Source: Ruminococcus flavefaciens (lineage in GTDB: Bacteria; Bacteroidota; Bacteroidia; Bacteroidales; P3). From it: a DNA stretch of 49,972 bases. Under the pieces are notes generated by a model. It saw only the letters and a program-made list of their open reading frames with translations, had not been told where the DNA came from and searched no databases. Positions within the stretch are counted from its first letter, which is position 1; every line of letters begins with the position of its first letter. Shown in pieces: positions 14,849 through 22,881 of this stretch. The DNA lies in the NCBI GenBank assembly GCA_023667315.1, contig JAMPAI010000014.1:1-49972 (forward strand), in the 5' to 3' direction. The position numbers and the translations under genes are program-made.

Positions 14849-15679
14849 ATGGAAAAATTAATTAAGGCAGGCTTTCTGAGCCTGATGGTGCTTGTCTTTA
14901 TGACCTCGTGCGAAAAGGAAAAAGGGCAGGAAAGACACGAAAACTACACGGAAACCGCATTCGGCATGTCTATGGACATGGTTTATGTGGAAGGGGGAAG
15001 CTTTATGATGGGGGCAACCGAAGAGCAAGGAGCGGAGGTAAACGAAGATGAAATGCCTGTTCGAGACATAAACATAGGTTCCTATTATATAGGAAAGTAT
15101 GAGGTTACTCAGAGCGAATGGGAAGCGGTAATGGGAACATCATTGGTTGAGCAAGGGGAACAATCGTTTTATTATGAGATTTGGGGCATGCGCGGAGAAG
15201 GTCCCGATTATCCGATGTATTATGTAAGCTGGGAAGATGCACAGGAATTTTGTAAAAAATTGAGCGAACGTACAGGAAAGAAGTATGTATTGCCTACGGA
15301 AGCTCAATGGGAATATGCTGCCCGAGGAGGCAAGAATAGTAAAGGTTACAAATTCAGTGGCGGAGATGATATTGAAGAAGTGGCTCATTATCATGGAAAC
15401 GGGGACGGCCAAAATCATCCTGTAGGAACCAAGGCGGGAAATGAACTTGGAATCTTTGACATGAGTGGCAACGTATGGGAATGGTGTGCGGATTGGTATG
15501 GCCCGTATAGTGAAAGTGAAACCAATAATCCTTCAGGACCCGACGAAGGTGAGGATCGTGTAGTTCGTGGGGGGAGTTGTTTTGACTATGAGGCAACATG
15601 CAGGGTTGCACGTAGAAATTATGATTATCCTGATAATCGGTTTATTATTATAGGGTTTCGTATAGCACGGATCCTTTAG
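14849..15679 (+). CDS. FGE/SUMF1-domain lipoprotein
   Basis: A 276-residue lipoprotein. The signal MEKLIKAGFLSLMVLVFM is followed by the lipobox TSC. From about residue 42 it is a formylglycine-generating-enzyme (sulfatase-modifying factor) fold: DMVYVEGGSFMMGAT, YYIGKYEVTQSEWEAVMG, YYVSWEDAQEFCKKLSE, YVLPTEAQWEYAARGG, GIFDMSGNVWEWCADWYG and RVVRGGSC. The C-terminus reads CRVARRNY and IIGFRIARIL. No sulfatase is nearby and many family members in Bacteroidota are not true FGE enzymes, so its activity is open. Relation to gliding/T9SS components GldJ/GldK is only at fold level. Confidence 0.9.
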   Translation: MEKLIKAGFLSLMVLVFMTSCEKEKGQERHENYTETAFGMSMDMVYVEGGSFMMGATEEQGAEVNEDEMPVRDINIGSYYIGKYEVTQSEWEAVMGTSLVEQGEQSFYYEIWGMRGEGPDYPMYYVSWEDAQEFCKKLSERTGKKYVLPTEAQWEYAARGGKNSKGYKFSGGDDIEEVAHYHGNGDGQNHPVGTKAGNELGIFDMSGNVWEWCADWYGPYSESETNNPSGPDEGEDRVVRGGSCFDYEATCRVARRNYDYPDNRFIIIGFRIARIL

Positions 15680-15692
15680 TCTAATGTACTTG

Positions 15693-15736
15693 CAAGAAGA
15701 GAGAGGCGGCAAATTCATGCCGCCTCTCTCTTCTTG
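15693..15736. terminator. Strong bidirectional terminator
   Basis: An 18-bp perfect stem (CAAGAAGAGAGAGGCGGC and its complement) around the 8-nt loop AAATTCAT, sitting between two convergent genes ending at 15679 and 15751. Confidence 0.88.
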
Positions 15737-15750
15737 TGGAGGATTGCGTT

Positions 15751-16029
15751 TTACCCGATGTACTGGTGCAGGGTGGCCACGTATTCTTCGAACGCTGCCT
15801 GGCCCACCTCCGTAATCCGGCATACGGTACGGGTTTTCTTGCCGGAAAAGCCCTTTTCCACGGAGATGTATCCGGCAGAAGACAGTTTGTCGAGCTGAAC
15901 GCTGAGGTTGCCGGCGGTGGATTCGGTTTTCTCCCTGAGATAGACGAAATCCGCCTCATCGACATTCAGCAGAATCGACATGATGGCCAGGCGCAATTGG
16001 GAGTGCAGCAGTGGATTGAGTTCTTTCAT
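15751..16029 (-). CDS. Winged-helix transcriptional regulator
   Basis: A 92-residue single winged-helix domain: MKELNPLLHSQLRLAIMSIL, FVYLREKTESTAGNLSVQLD as the recognition region, and GYISVEKGFSGKKTRTVCRI as the wing. It belongs to the small ArsR/MarR-like family often annotated as winged helix DNA-binding protein. The ATG at 16029 overlaps the stop of the upstream membrane gene (ATGA), so the two are translated together. Paired GGTTTA/TAAACC dyads at the operon promoter are likely its operators. No metal-binding Cys cluster or effector domain is present. Confidence 0.88.
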   Translation of the reverse strand: MKELNPLLHSQLRLAIMSILLNVDEADFVYLREKTESTAGNLSVQLDKLSSAGYISVEKGFSGKKTRTVCRITEVGQAAFEEYVATLHQYIG

Positions 16030-16658
16030 TGTTGTCCTCTTTTGATTTTCTTGGCCACGATGCCCGCCGGCACGATACACATCAGCAGGAAACACAGGAT
16101 GTAGAGCGGTAGGCACCAGGTGATGGAAAGCGGTATGTTGCAAAGATACAACCCCATGACAAAAAAGCCGGAAACAATGGAGAAAAGGCCGCCGAACACA
16201 TAGGAATTTTCTCTCACCACCACTCCTTGCATGGCCGCGCCGAATCCCACGATGATAAAGGCAAAGAAGAAGGTGGATATCCAAAGCTGATGATATCCGA
16301 ACAGGCTGAAGACCACGCACAGCAGCATGAGGCCGAGTCCGGAATATCCCACTATTTTCCAGATGCCGTTGGTGAGCGAATCCACAAAGGTCTTTACTTT
16401 GTTCTCCTTGCGGGCTTTTTTCGAAAGGATGAGCGTGCAGGGAACGCCGACAAGGGGAATGAGGAACCAAAAGAGCTGAAACCATTTGTTGTGCGTAAGC
16501 AATAGGAGTGTGCCTACCACAAGGGCGGTTCCGATGGCCAGCAAGCCCCAGGTAATGAAAATTTTTAAATCCTGCATCGTCATGCGGCGTTTGGTGGTCT
16601 GAATCATCTCGCTGATGATTTCCATACTCTCTTGCGGTGTGATTTTCTTGTCTTCCAT
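16026..16658 (-). CDS. Membrane protein co-encoded with winged-helix regulator
   Basis: A 210-residue protein. A cytoplasmic N-terminus (MEDKKITPQESMEIISEMIQ, then TTKRRM) precedes five or six hydrophobic helices: about residues 32-50, 55-75, 98-116, 120-140, 147-168 and 175-200. It resembles uncharacterised Bacteroidota membrane proteins found beside winged-helix regulators; I know no function. The ATG at 16658 is the first in-frame Met that keeps the conserved ISEMI segment without the odd upstream residues. It is the first gene of a two-gene operon. Confidence 0.82.
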   Translation of the reverse strand: MEDKKITPQESMEIISEMIQTTKRRMTMQDLKIFITWGLLAIGTALVVGTLLLLTHNKWFQLFWFLIPLVGVPCTLILSKKARKENKVKTFVDSLTNGIWKIVGYSGLGLMLLCVVFSLFGYHQLWISTFFFAFIIVGFGAAMQGVVVRENSYVFGGLFSIVSGFFVMGLYLCNIPLSITWCLPLYILCFLLMCIVPAGIVAKKIKRGQQ

Positions 16659-16687
16659 TGTTTTTTGTTTTTGATTGTTAATAAATA

Positions 16688-16704
16688 GGTTTACTTTATA
16701 AACC
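16688..16704. promoter_or_regulatory. Operator-like palindrome GGTTTA-N5-TAAACC (site 2)
   Basis: A perfect 6-5-6 palindrome in the leader of the membrane/winged-helix operon, 29 bp before the ATG. It shares its half-site with the dyad at 16773-16789; the centres are 85 bp apart. Confidence 0.6.
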
Positions 16705-16760
16705 GTAAATCGAAAAGAAAAGGATCCATGCGCGCTGATGACTCCCTCCATTTTCAAGTG

Positions 16761-16768
16761 CAAATATA
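16761..16768 (-). promoter_or_regulatory. -7 promoter box TATATTTG of membrane/wHTH operon
   Basis: Minus-strand TATATTTG, about 100 nt before the ATG at 16658, giving a long leader that contains operator site 2. Confidence 0.55.
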
Positions 16769-16772
16769 AACC

Positions 16773-16789
16773 GATTTATTTCATAAACC
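16773..16789. promoter_or_regulatory. Operator-like dyad GATTTA-N5-TAAACC (site 1)
   Basis: The same 6-5-6 design as site 2 with one mismatch. It lies directly upstream of the -7 box, inside the expected -33/-7 spacer, a position where a bound repressor would block RNA polymerase. Confidence 0.55.
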
Positions 16790-16807
16790 AAATTGCACAA
16801 AAAAAAA

Positions 16808-17260
16808 CTACCGCTGCAGCTGCATCAAATAATTGGTTAGCGGAACACCGTTGCGTTTCACCGTATTGACCGCCAAGGTTTTGTAGCCTCGTTTTTCGAA
16901 AAACGGCCTTGCCGTGATGGACGCATGAACCGTAATGCAGTCCGCTTTTGCCAGGGATTCGAGGCGGTTGCATATCACGGTGGCAATGCCTTTGCGCTGG
17001 TGCGCATAATGCACGTAAAGCCGGTCGAGATAACCGGAGGAGTCCATATCCCCGAAACCCACAATCTTTCCGTTATCGACCGCCACCATCGAGATATGGT
17101 TTCGTAAGGAGGCATCCCAATCCTCCCGGTTCACTCTTCCCGAAGCCCAGGCATTTACCTGTTCTTCGGAATAGTCCCGGATATTGACCCGGTGCACCGT
17201 TTCGTAAAACAGTTGCAGGATTTCCTCTAAATCATCGGAATCGTAAGGCCGGAGGTGCAT
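16808..17260 (-). CDS. GNAT-family N-acetyltransferase
   Basis: A 150-residue acetyl-CoA-dependent transferase. Motifs: MHLRPYDSDDLEEILQLFYE at the N-terminus, VDNGKIVGFGDMDSSGYLDR as the central strands, LYVHYAHQRKGIATVICNRL as motif A with the pyrophosphate loop Q-R-K-G-I-A, and ARPFFEKRGYKTLAVNTVKR as motif B. The layout is like YafP/PhnO-type GNATs. The substrate cannot be assigned. Its first 29 bp overlap the end of a truncated RhuM reading frame on the same strand, suggesting that a rearrangement joined them. Confidence 0.9.
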   Translation of the reverse strand: MHLRPYDSDDLEEILQLFYETVHRVNIRDYSEEQVNAWASGRVNREDWDASLRNHISMVAVDNGKIVGFGDMDSSGYLDRLYVHYAHQRKGIATVICNRLESLAKADCITVHASITARPFFEKRGYKTLAVNTVKRNGVPLTNYLMQLQR

Positions 17261-17603
17261 TGTGGTTTTGCGTAGTGTTCAGTTTGAGGGCGCCACGGTG
17301 CGGCTTGACACGGTATCCCACACTGATAATCATGTCGAGGTTGTAGAAGGCGATGTTGCGTTCCACTTTGCGTGAACCTTCGTCCTGAACTGTTGCAAAA
17401 AATGCAACAGTTGCATCGGCACTTAGTTCCCCCTCGTCAAACACATTCTTAATATGCCGTGAAATGGTGGACTTATTGCGTTGAAACAGTTCCGCCATCT
17501 GGTCGGCAGTGAGCCATACGGTATCGTTAGACAAGGTTACCTCGATATTCGTGTTCCCGTCTGCTTCCTGATACAGGATGATGCTTCCTTTATTTTGCTC
17601 CAT
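17232..17603 (-). pseudogene. Truncated RhuM-family protein
   Basis: The reading frame opens MEQNKGSIILYQEADGNTNI and matches the N-terminal part of RhuM proteins through VWLTADQMAELFQRNKSTIS, HIKNVFDEGEL, ATVAFFATVQDEGSRKVE and FYNLDMIISVGYRV (about residue 98). Full RhuM continues for another 200 or more residues. Here the family match stops after KPHRG and the frame ends in unrelated residues overlapping the GNAT start. It has an intact helix-turn-helix-like N-terminus but no C-terminal domain, so it is a remnant or a short product of unknown activity. Confidence 0.75.
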
Positions 17604-17615
17604 AACGCTTTTTTG

Positions 17616-18797
17616 CTACCTGATATATACTTCGAGGGCTCCCGCCCCATATTTCACGCGGGACGCCTCCATAAAATGCAGGTTCTCGTACTGCTTCAGC
17701 TTCTTTTCCATCTCGGCCTTCAGGATGCCGTTTCCCACACCGTGGATAAAGATGATTTTCGACAGACGCTGGCTTACCGCCTGGTTCAGACAGGTCTCGA
17801 ACACCTGCAGTTGTCGTGCCAGATAGTCCTTTTCGTCGGCGTTCTTGAATTCCAGGCGCGTCGAAAGCAGTTTTTCCACGTGCAGGTCCACTTCCGCCAC
17901 GTCCTTCTGCAGCATATAGGCCTGCAGGGGATTCTTGGAGTCGGTTACGATATTGCGCGCCGGAGCTTCGGCCTCCTCCGCCTTGCCCCCGGCCTTGCCC
18001 AAAGCCATCGGGATGCCGTTCTCCGCCTTGTGCAGGGCCGCGTCCAGCACCGGCACCAGAAGCGTTTTCTGCTGCATGAATACCGGAAATACATAGTTCT
18101 CCTGCTTGCCAAGGTGGTTCACCTTTATCTTGTAGTCCTTGCTGAAGGGCATCATCCACACCGGGCTTTCGTCCTGGTAGAACAGCCCCTGCAGGATGCC
18201 TTCCGTCCACAAGCCCAGATCCTCGCGTTCCACGCTCTCCACCAGCATCTTGCTGTAGGGCGGCACCGAGGCGAAATCCACCCCGTAAAAACTTTCCGCT
18301 CCTCGTGTGGCCAGGTTGTAGAGCAGGGTGTAGGGCGTGTAGTTCACGATATGGAACTCCAGCGGTCCGCGCAGCATAAACTGCTGGTCAAGAGGCACGA
18401 GGGCGATATATACCCCCTCGCGCTGCGGGTTCTTGCCCCCGAACGAACGGCGCAGGGGCGAAATCCGCATGTCCTCCGCCAAGGCTTCGGGAATGTCGTT
18501 GGCTTCGTAATCTTCGGATTCATCCTCGTCTTCCGGCTCAAAGGATGTTTGAACCGCTTTGTTCCTATTGGGCGCCGATTCCGGCTTGGCCGGCGCGTCG
18601 TAGCTGCCCTTGCCCTCGTAGAACAGGCGTTCGGCCGTGGAGGAGGGTTTCTCTATCTTGATGAGGTCGGTAACCGAACAGGGAATCTCGAAGCCGTCGG
18701 TGGTAACGCCCACCGTGTTGGCGTTGATGATTTTGGTGATCTCGCCCTGGCCTTCCTGATCCATGAACTTTACCTTGTCGCCTAAATTGAATTTCAT
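17616..18797 (-). CDS. DUF2027 and Smr domain protein
   Basis: A 393-residue protein. Residues 1-50 (MKFNLGDKVKFMDQEGQGEI, TKIINANTVGVTTDGFEIPC) are an SH3-like DUF2027 N-terminus. The middle 60-290 is the rest of DUF2027 with a variable acidic linker. The C-terminal 95 residues form an Smr domain with DLHVEK (the DLH motif) and IIFIHGVGNGILK (the HGxG motif), found in MutS2-like nucleases. ATG 18797 is chosen because GDKV starts the family; an upstream Met would add eight residues. It is probably a nucleic-acid-acting protein; the exact role is unknown. Confidence 0.88.
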   Translation of the reverse strand: MKFNLGDKVKFMDQEGQGEITKIINANTVGVTTDGFEIPCSVTDLIKIEKPSSTAERLFYEGKGSYDAPAKPESAPNRNKAVQTSFEPEDEDESEDYEANDIPEALAEDMRISPLRRSFGGKNPQREGVYIALVPLDQQFMLRGPLEFHIVNYTPYTLLYNLATRGAESFYGVDFASVPPYSKMLVESVEREDLGLWTEGILQGLFYQDESPVWMMPFSKDYKIKVNHLGKQENYVFPVFMQQKTLLVPVLDAALHKAENGIPMALGKAGGKAEEAEAPARNIVTDSKNPLQAYMLQKDVAEVDLHVEKLLSTRLEFKNADEKDYLARQLQVFETCLNQAVSQRLSKIIFIHGVGNGILKAEMEKKLKQYENLHFMEASRVKYGAGALEVYIR

Positions 18798-18818
18798 TGT
18801 CAATAGTTTATCAAACCG

Positions 18819-18826
18819 CAAATCTA
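18819..18826 (-). promoter_or_regulatory. -7 promoter box TAGATTTG for the DUF2027-Smr gene
   Basis: Minus-strand TAGATTTG, 21 nt before the ATG at 18797, in the divergent region shared with the mannosyltransferase-like gene. Confidence 0.5.
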
Positions 18827-18887
18827 TGCGCTAAGATAGGGGAGTTTCCCGTTTTTCGCAAAATCCCGGCGGCAAAGATTTTTTTGC

Positions 18888-18895
18888 TACATTTG
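18888..18895 (+). promoter_or_regulatory. -7 promoter box TACATTTG, leaderless-type
   Basis: TACATTTG ends exactly 5 nt before the ATG at 18901. If translation instead began at the Met codon at 18919, an 18-nt leader would result, so this case is less certain than ribD or dinB. Confidence 0.5.
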
Positions 18896-18900
18896 TCGGA

Positions 18901-19680
18901 ATGTTAAAACTTTCGGGGATGCGTAGCGACACCTTGGTAATTATTCCCACCTACAACGAAAAAGAGAATATCGAGAAGATCGTGCGGGCGGTATTCGCCC
19001 TGCCCAAGGCTTTCGATATACTGGTGGTGGAAGACAATTCGCCCGACGGCACGGCGGATATTGTGGAACGCCTTATCGACACCGAGTTCGGCGACCGGCT
19101 GTTTATCGAGAAACGCCAGGGAAAGCTGGGGCTCGGAACCGCCTACATCCACGGATTCAAGTGGGCCTTGCAGCGTAAGTACGACTACGTGATCGAGATG
19201 GATGCCGATTTCTCGCACAATCCGCTCGACTTGGAACGCCTTTACAACGCCTGCGCCAAAGACGGCGCCGACCTCAGTGTGGGGTCGCGTTATGTGAACG
19301 GCGTGGTGAACGTGATCAACTGGCCGATGGGGCGGGTGCTCATGTCGTATTTCGCCTCGGCCTATGTGCGCTTCGTTACCCGCATGAAGATAGGCGATGC
19401 CACGGCGGGTTTCGTGTGCTACAAGGCATCGCTGCTGCGCGGCATGGACCTGGACGACGTGCATTTCGTGGGCTATGCCTTCCAGATCGAGATGAAATAC
19501 ACGGCCTACCGTCTGGGCTATCAGATAAAGGAGGTTTCCATCGTGTTCACCGACCGTACCGAGGGCACGTCCAAGATGAGCAAGAAGATCTTCAAGGAAG
19601 CCTTCTTCGGGGTTATCTCGCTGAGGTTCCGCCGTTTCCACGGGCAATACAAGGGTAAACCCAAACCGCCTGTTTTCTAA
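18901..19680 (+). CDS. Polyprenol-phosphate mannosyltransferase-like GT2
   Basis: A 259-residue family 2 glycosyltransferase of the dolichol-phosphate mannose synthase (DPM1) group, moving mannose from GDP-mannose to a polyprenyl phosphate. Motifs: LVIIPTYNEKENI, VVEDNSPDGTADIVE, GKLGLGTAYIHGFKWAL, the metal-binding EMDADFSHNP, VGSRYVNGVVNVINWPMG and TDRTEGTSKMSKKIFKEA. No C-terminal membrane helices, so a single-domain soluble-type enzyme. Two starts are possible (18901 and 18919). Followed closely by the SprT-like gene. The family is clear; the sugar is inferred. Confidence 0.9.
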   Translation: MLKLSGMRSDTLVIIPTYNEKENIEKIVRAVFALPKAFDILVVEDNSPDGTADIVERLIDTEFGDRLFIEKRQGKLGLGTAYIHGFKWALQRKYDYVIEMDADFSHNPLDLERLYNACAKDGADLSVGSRYVNGVVNVINWPMGRVLMSYFASAYVRFVTRMKIGDATAGFVCYKASLLRGMDLDDVHFVGYAFQIEMKYTAYRLGYQIKEVSIVFTDRTEGTSKMSKKIFKEAFFGVISLRFRRFHGQYKGKPKPPVF

Positions 19681-19695
19681 GCATTCATCCGACCC

Positions 19696-20577
19696 ATGGC
19701 CGCGGGCATCAGAGTAGAGCGGAATGTGGCGTGGGCGCTCAAGCCCTACATCATTGCGGAAGCCCTGCCCATGGTAGTTTCCATGTTGCAGCACGAGGGC
19801 GTGCGGGTGGCTTTTTCCACGCGCAAGGGGCATACCCTGGGTTACTACATGCCGCCCAAGGTGGATGCCGACACGCCGGCCTTCGTGCCCGGTTTCGCCA
19901 AACTGCACACCATCTCCCTGCAGATAGACCTGAACCCTTACGCGCTGCTGTTCGTGTTCGTGCACGAATGGGCGCACCTGCTTACCCAGAAACAGTACGG
20001 CAACAACGTATATCCCCACGGCAAGGAGTGGAAGCACAACTTCAAGACCCTGTTCAAGCCTTTTTTCTCGCCCAAAATCTTTCCCAACGACATCCTGCAG
20101 GTGATTGCCGGCTATTTCGAGAAGACCAGCCGCTATTTCGAGGCCGATTTGGAGGAAGCCTGCAACTGCTACGGCAGGAACCGCAAGGCCTTCGTTTCCA
20201 AGTATATGAAACTGCTTCGGAAAGGTATCGTGATTCCCGCGCCCGACTTGGGTGCGGCGGCGCAGAAGTTACTGGAGGGTATCCGGCAACAGGAGAGCGA
20301 GGCGGAACGTGCGCGTGAGGAGGCGGCCTTCCAGGCCTTGGAAAAACGCAGGAAAGAGGCGGAGGAACCTCCTGTGAAAGCATGGGTGGAGGCGGAAAGC
20401 CTCAGGATCAACGAACTGCCGGTGGGAACGCGGTTCCGTATGGATGGCGCCGACTACGAGGTGGTGGAGAAACTACCGCCCTTCGTGAATGTCCGCAATA
20501 TAGGTGACGGACAGAAACTGCGCGTGCACGGATTGGTGGCCGTGCACCGTTTGGAACGGAACCCCCTGGCGGAGTAG
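19696..20577 (+). CDS. SprT-like zinc metalloprotease-domain protein
   Basis: A 293-residue protein. The SprT-like core has HEWAH (His90, Glu91, His94) followed by HGKEWKHNF around 108-116, giving the third metal ligand. Residues 180-240 are rich in E, A and R (likely helical, coiled), and the last 55 residues are a small beta domain with VGTRFRMDGADYEVVEK. SprT/Spartan family proteins are linked to removal of DNA-protein crosslinks in some organisms; the role here is inferred only. It lies 15 bp after the glycosyltransferase. The 3' end overlaps a convergent small lipoprotein gene. Confidence 0.86.
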   Translation: MAAGIRVERNVAWALKPYIIAEALPMVVSMLQHEGVRVAFSTRKGHTLGYYMPPKVDADTPAFVPGFAKLHTISLQIDLNPYALLFVFVHEWAHLLTQKQYGNNVYPHGKEWKHNFKTLFKPFFSPKIFPNDILQVIAGYFEKTSRYFEADLEEACNCYGRNRKAFVSKYMKLLRKGIVIPAPDLGAAAQKLLEGIRQQESEAERAREEAAFQALEKRRKEAEEPPVKAWVEAESLRINELPVGTRFRMDGADYEVVEKLPPFVNVRNIGDGQKLRVHGLVAVHRLERNPLAE

Positions 20578-20733
20578 GGGCGCGGCCTGCGAATAGGAGG
20601 GGCAGCCGCAGTTGTTGGCCGGCTTGCGGCGGTAGTTGCCGCCGGGCAGGTAGTACTGCTGACGGCAGGAGTAGCACAGGCAGCCCAGCAACAGGCAGGG
20701 CAGGAGGGTTCGCAGGAGTTTCTTCGATTTCAT
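20473..20733 (-). CDS. Small lipoprotein, hypothetical
   Basis: An 86-residue frame with a clear lipoprotein signal (MKSKKLLRTLLPCLLLGCLC, then YSC). Residues up to about 50 (QYYLPGGNYRRKPANNCGCP) have the look of small Bacteroidota lipoproteins rich in N, R and C. The last third overlaps the 3' end of the SprT-like gene on the other strand by 105 bp and is unusual in composition. A TAATTTTG box at 20760-20753 lies 19 nt upstream, supporting a real gene. No function known. Confidence 0.55.
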   Translation of the reverse strand: MKSKKLLRTLLPCLLLGCLCYSCRQQYYLPGGNYRRKPANNCGCPSYSQAAPLLRQGVPFQTVHGHQSVHAQFLSVTYIADIHEGR

Positions 20734-20752
20734 GTACCGGAAGATTTCGGCG

Positions 20753-20760
20753 CAAAATTA
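20753..20760 (-). promoter_or_regulatory. -7 promoter box TAATTTTG for the small lipoprotein
   Basis: Minus-strand TAATTTTG, 19 nt before the ATG at 20733. It is divergent from the mlaE promoter box at 20805. Confidence 0.45.
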
Positions 20761-20804
20761 GGCAAAGTCCCGGCGCAATCAAAGCGGGCTTTGGATTTTA
20801 TCCG

Positions 20805-20812
20805 TACCTTTG
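20805..20812 (+). promoter_or_regulatory. -7 promoter box TACCTTTG for mlaE operon
   Basis: TACCTTTG, 22 nt before the ATG at 20835. It heads the three-gene mlaE-mlaF-cvpA-like run. Confidence 0.55.
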
Positions 20813-20834
20813 TCATTTAAGAGCCGATATTGTT

Positions 20835-21566
20835 ATGATACGTACCTTAGGCAGATACTTCATTCTTTTGGGCAAGGTGTTCTCCCCGCCCGGAAAGCGC
20901 AATCTTTTTTGGAAGCAGGTGGTGGGCGAGATGAACCAGTTGGGCTTCGATTCCATTCCCTTGGTGTCGCTGGTGTCCATCTTCGTGGGCGCGGCCATCG
21001 CCATCCAGCTTCAGGTAAACATGGATTCGCCCTGGATTCCGCTCTACGCGGTGGGTTTCGCCACCCGCAAGGCCATCGTGATGGAGCTGGCACCCACCAT
21101 CATCGGCCTCATACTGGCCGGCAAGATCGGCTCGCACATCGCTTCCCAGCTGGGCACGATGCGCATTACCGAACAGATCGACGCCATCGAGGTGATGGGT
21201 ATGAACTCGGCTTCCTACCTGATCCTTCCCAAGATCATCGCCTGCCTCATCTTCAACCCGATACTGATCATGCTCAGTATCGTGGCCGCGCTCTTCGGCG
21301 GCTGGTGGGCGGCGGTGAGCATCGGCGGCATGACCTCCTACGAGTTTATCTACGGCCTGCAGTCGTTCCCGCACCCCTTCGACCTGGCCTACGCCATCAT
21401 CAAGACCGTGGTGTTCGCCTTCTTTATCAGCAGCATATCCTCGTTCTACGGATATACCGTGCAGGGCGGGGCATTGGAAGTGGGGCGAGCCAGCACCAAG
21501 GCGGTGGTCAACAGCAGCATCGCCATCATCCTTTCCAACCTGGTGCTGACCCAGTTACTTATGTAA
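20835..21566 (+). CDS. mlaE: MlaE-family ABC permease
   Basis: A 243-residue membrane permease of the phospholipid transport system that maintains outer-membrane lipid asymmetry. It has five or six helices. Family segments include PLVSLVSIFVGAAIAIQLQV, the conserved RKAIVMELAPTIIGLILAGK, IGSHIASQLGTMRITEQIDA and YGYTVQGGALEVGRASTKAV. The ATPase follows 14 bp downstream. The substrate-binding MlaD gene is not in this window. Confidence 0.93.
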   Translation: MIRTLGRYFILLGKVFSPPGKRNLFWKQVVGEMNQLGFDSIPLVSLVSIFVGAAIAIQLQVNMDSPWIPLYAVGFATRKAIVMELAPTIIGLILAGKIGSHIASQLGTMRITEQIDAIEVMGMNSASYLILPKIIACLIFNPILIMLSIVAALFGGWWAAVSIGGMTSYEFIYGLQSFPHPFDLAYAIIKTVVFAFFISSISSFYGYTVQGGALEVGRASTKAVVNSSIAIILSNLVLTQLLM

Positions 21567-21580
21567 AGGCAATTTCGGCA

Positions 21581-22354
21581 ATGATAGAAATACAACATCT
21601 GAATAAGTTTTTCGGCGACCGTCAGGTGCTTTTCGACATCAACCTCAAGCTGATGCCGGGCAAGTGCAACCTGATTATCGGCCAAAGCGGTTCGGGCAAG
21701 ACGGTGCTGATGAAGAGCATGACAGGATTGCTTACGCCCGACAGCGGGGCCATCCTTTTCGACGGCCGCGATTTCGTTACCAAGCAGAACCACGAGCTGC
21801 TCACCTCCATACGCCGCGAAATCGGCATGGTGTTCCAGGGGGGCGCCTTGTTCGACTCGCTTTCGGTGCTTGAGAACGTGATGTTCCCGATGGATATGTT
21901 TACCCAGAAATCGCGTTCGGAAAAGATTCGCCGCGCCAAGGAGTGTCTGGCGAGGGTCGATCTGAAGGGCGCGGAAACGCTTTCGCCATCCGAACTGAGC
22001 GGGGGCATGCGCAAGCGGGTGGCCATTGCCCGCGCCATCGCCGTGGAACCCAAATACTTGTTCTGCGACGAGCCCAATTCGGGCCTCGACCCCCGTACCT
22101 CCGAGCTTATCGACAACCTGATTGCCGAAATCACCAAGGAATACGAAATCACCACCGTCATCAACACCCACGACATGAACTCGGTGCTGAAGATCGGCGA
22201 CACGGTGAACTTTATCTACGAAGGCAAGCTTTGGTGGCAGGGCAGCGGGAGCGACATCATGCAGAGCGACAATCCGGAAATCATCCATTTCATGGAGGCC
22301 TCCGAGCTTACCAAACGCCTCCTGAACAATCACAGACACAGAAACGAAGCATGA
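21581..22354 (+). CDS. mlaF: MlaF-type ABC ATPase
   Basis: A 257-residue ATPase partner of MlaE. Walker A is GQSGSGKTVLMK near residue 37, signature LSGGMRKRVAIARA, Walker B YLFCDEPNSGLDP and H-loop NTHDMNSVLK. The ATG at 21581 starts MIEIQHLNKFFGDRQVLF as the family does; the frame is open far upstream but that part overlaps mlaE. Its stop overlaps the next gene (ATGA). Confidence 0.93.
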   Translation: MIEIQHLNKFFGDRQVLFDINLKLMPGKCNLIIGQSGSGKTVLMKSMTGLLTPDSGAILFDGRDFVTKQNHELLTSIRREIGMVFQGGALFDSLSVLENVMFPMDMFTQKSRSEKIRRAKECLARVDLKGAETLSPSELSGGMRKRVAIARAIAVEPKYLFCDEPNSGLDPRTSELIDNLIAEITKEYEITTVINTHDMNSVLKIGDTVNFIYEGKLWWQGSGSDIMQSDNPEIIHFMEASELTKRLLNNHRHRNEA

Positions 22355-22860
22355 ATTTCTTAGACCTCATTATTCTCATCCCCCTGCTTTGGTGCGGCTT
22401 CAAGGGTGCCAAGAACGGCCTGGTGATGGAACTGGTCTCGCTGCTGGCCCTGGTGGCGGGTTTCTATATCTCGTTCAAGTTCTCGTACTTGGTGGGAAAC
22501 TGGTTCTCGATCAACGGAAAGCACGCGCAGACGATCTGTTTCGTGATTATGTTCATCGGCGTGTCGGTGGGCGTATATCTCTTGGGCAAGGTGCTGGGCA
22601 ACTGGGCCAACAAGACTTCCTTGGGGCTTTTCAACCGTATCGGCGGCCTGCTGCTTAGTTTCTGCAAGGTGCTGGCGGTGTTCAGCATCCTGATTTATTT
22701 CTGGAACAAGATTGACCCTGAGGAAGAAATCCTCAAGACCTCCGTGCGCGATTCCTCGCTCTCGTTCCGCTATGTGGAAAAGGCCACCTACCGTTTTTGG
22801 CCGGTCGTACGGGAAACGGTGCAGACAGGGGTGGACTGTTTCAAGGAACTGGCGGATTAA
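22351..22860 (+). CDS. CvpA-family membrane protein
   Basis: A 169-residue inner-membrane protein of the CvpA (colicin V production) family: MNFLDLIILIPLLWCGFKGA, KNGLVMELVSLLALVAGFYI, two further helices around 68-85 and 105-122, and a soluble C-terminal tail. It overlaps mlaF by 4 bp (ATGA), so it is translationally coupled to the lipid transporter. CvpA proteins are reported in envelope stress contexts, which fits; the mechanism is unknown. Confidence 0.88.
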   Translation: MNFLDLIILIPLLWCGFKGAKNGLVMELVSLLALVAGFYISFKFSYLVGNWFSINGKHAQTICFVIMFIGVSVGVYLLGKVLGNWANKTSLGLFNRIGGLLLSFCKVLAVFSILIYFWNKIDPEEEILKTSVRDSSLSFRYVEKATYRFWPVVRETVQTGVDCFKELAD

Positions 22861-22881
22861 TTAGTCCGACTTGGCAAATGA

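Noticed and set aside
14849-15679. GldK/GldJ gliding or T9SS component
   Set aside because: It shares only the FGE-like fold; it is shorter and lacks T9SS gene neighbours.
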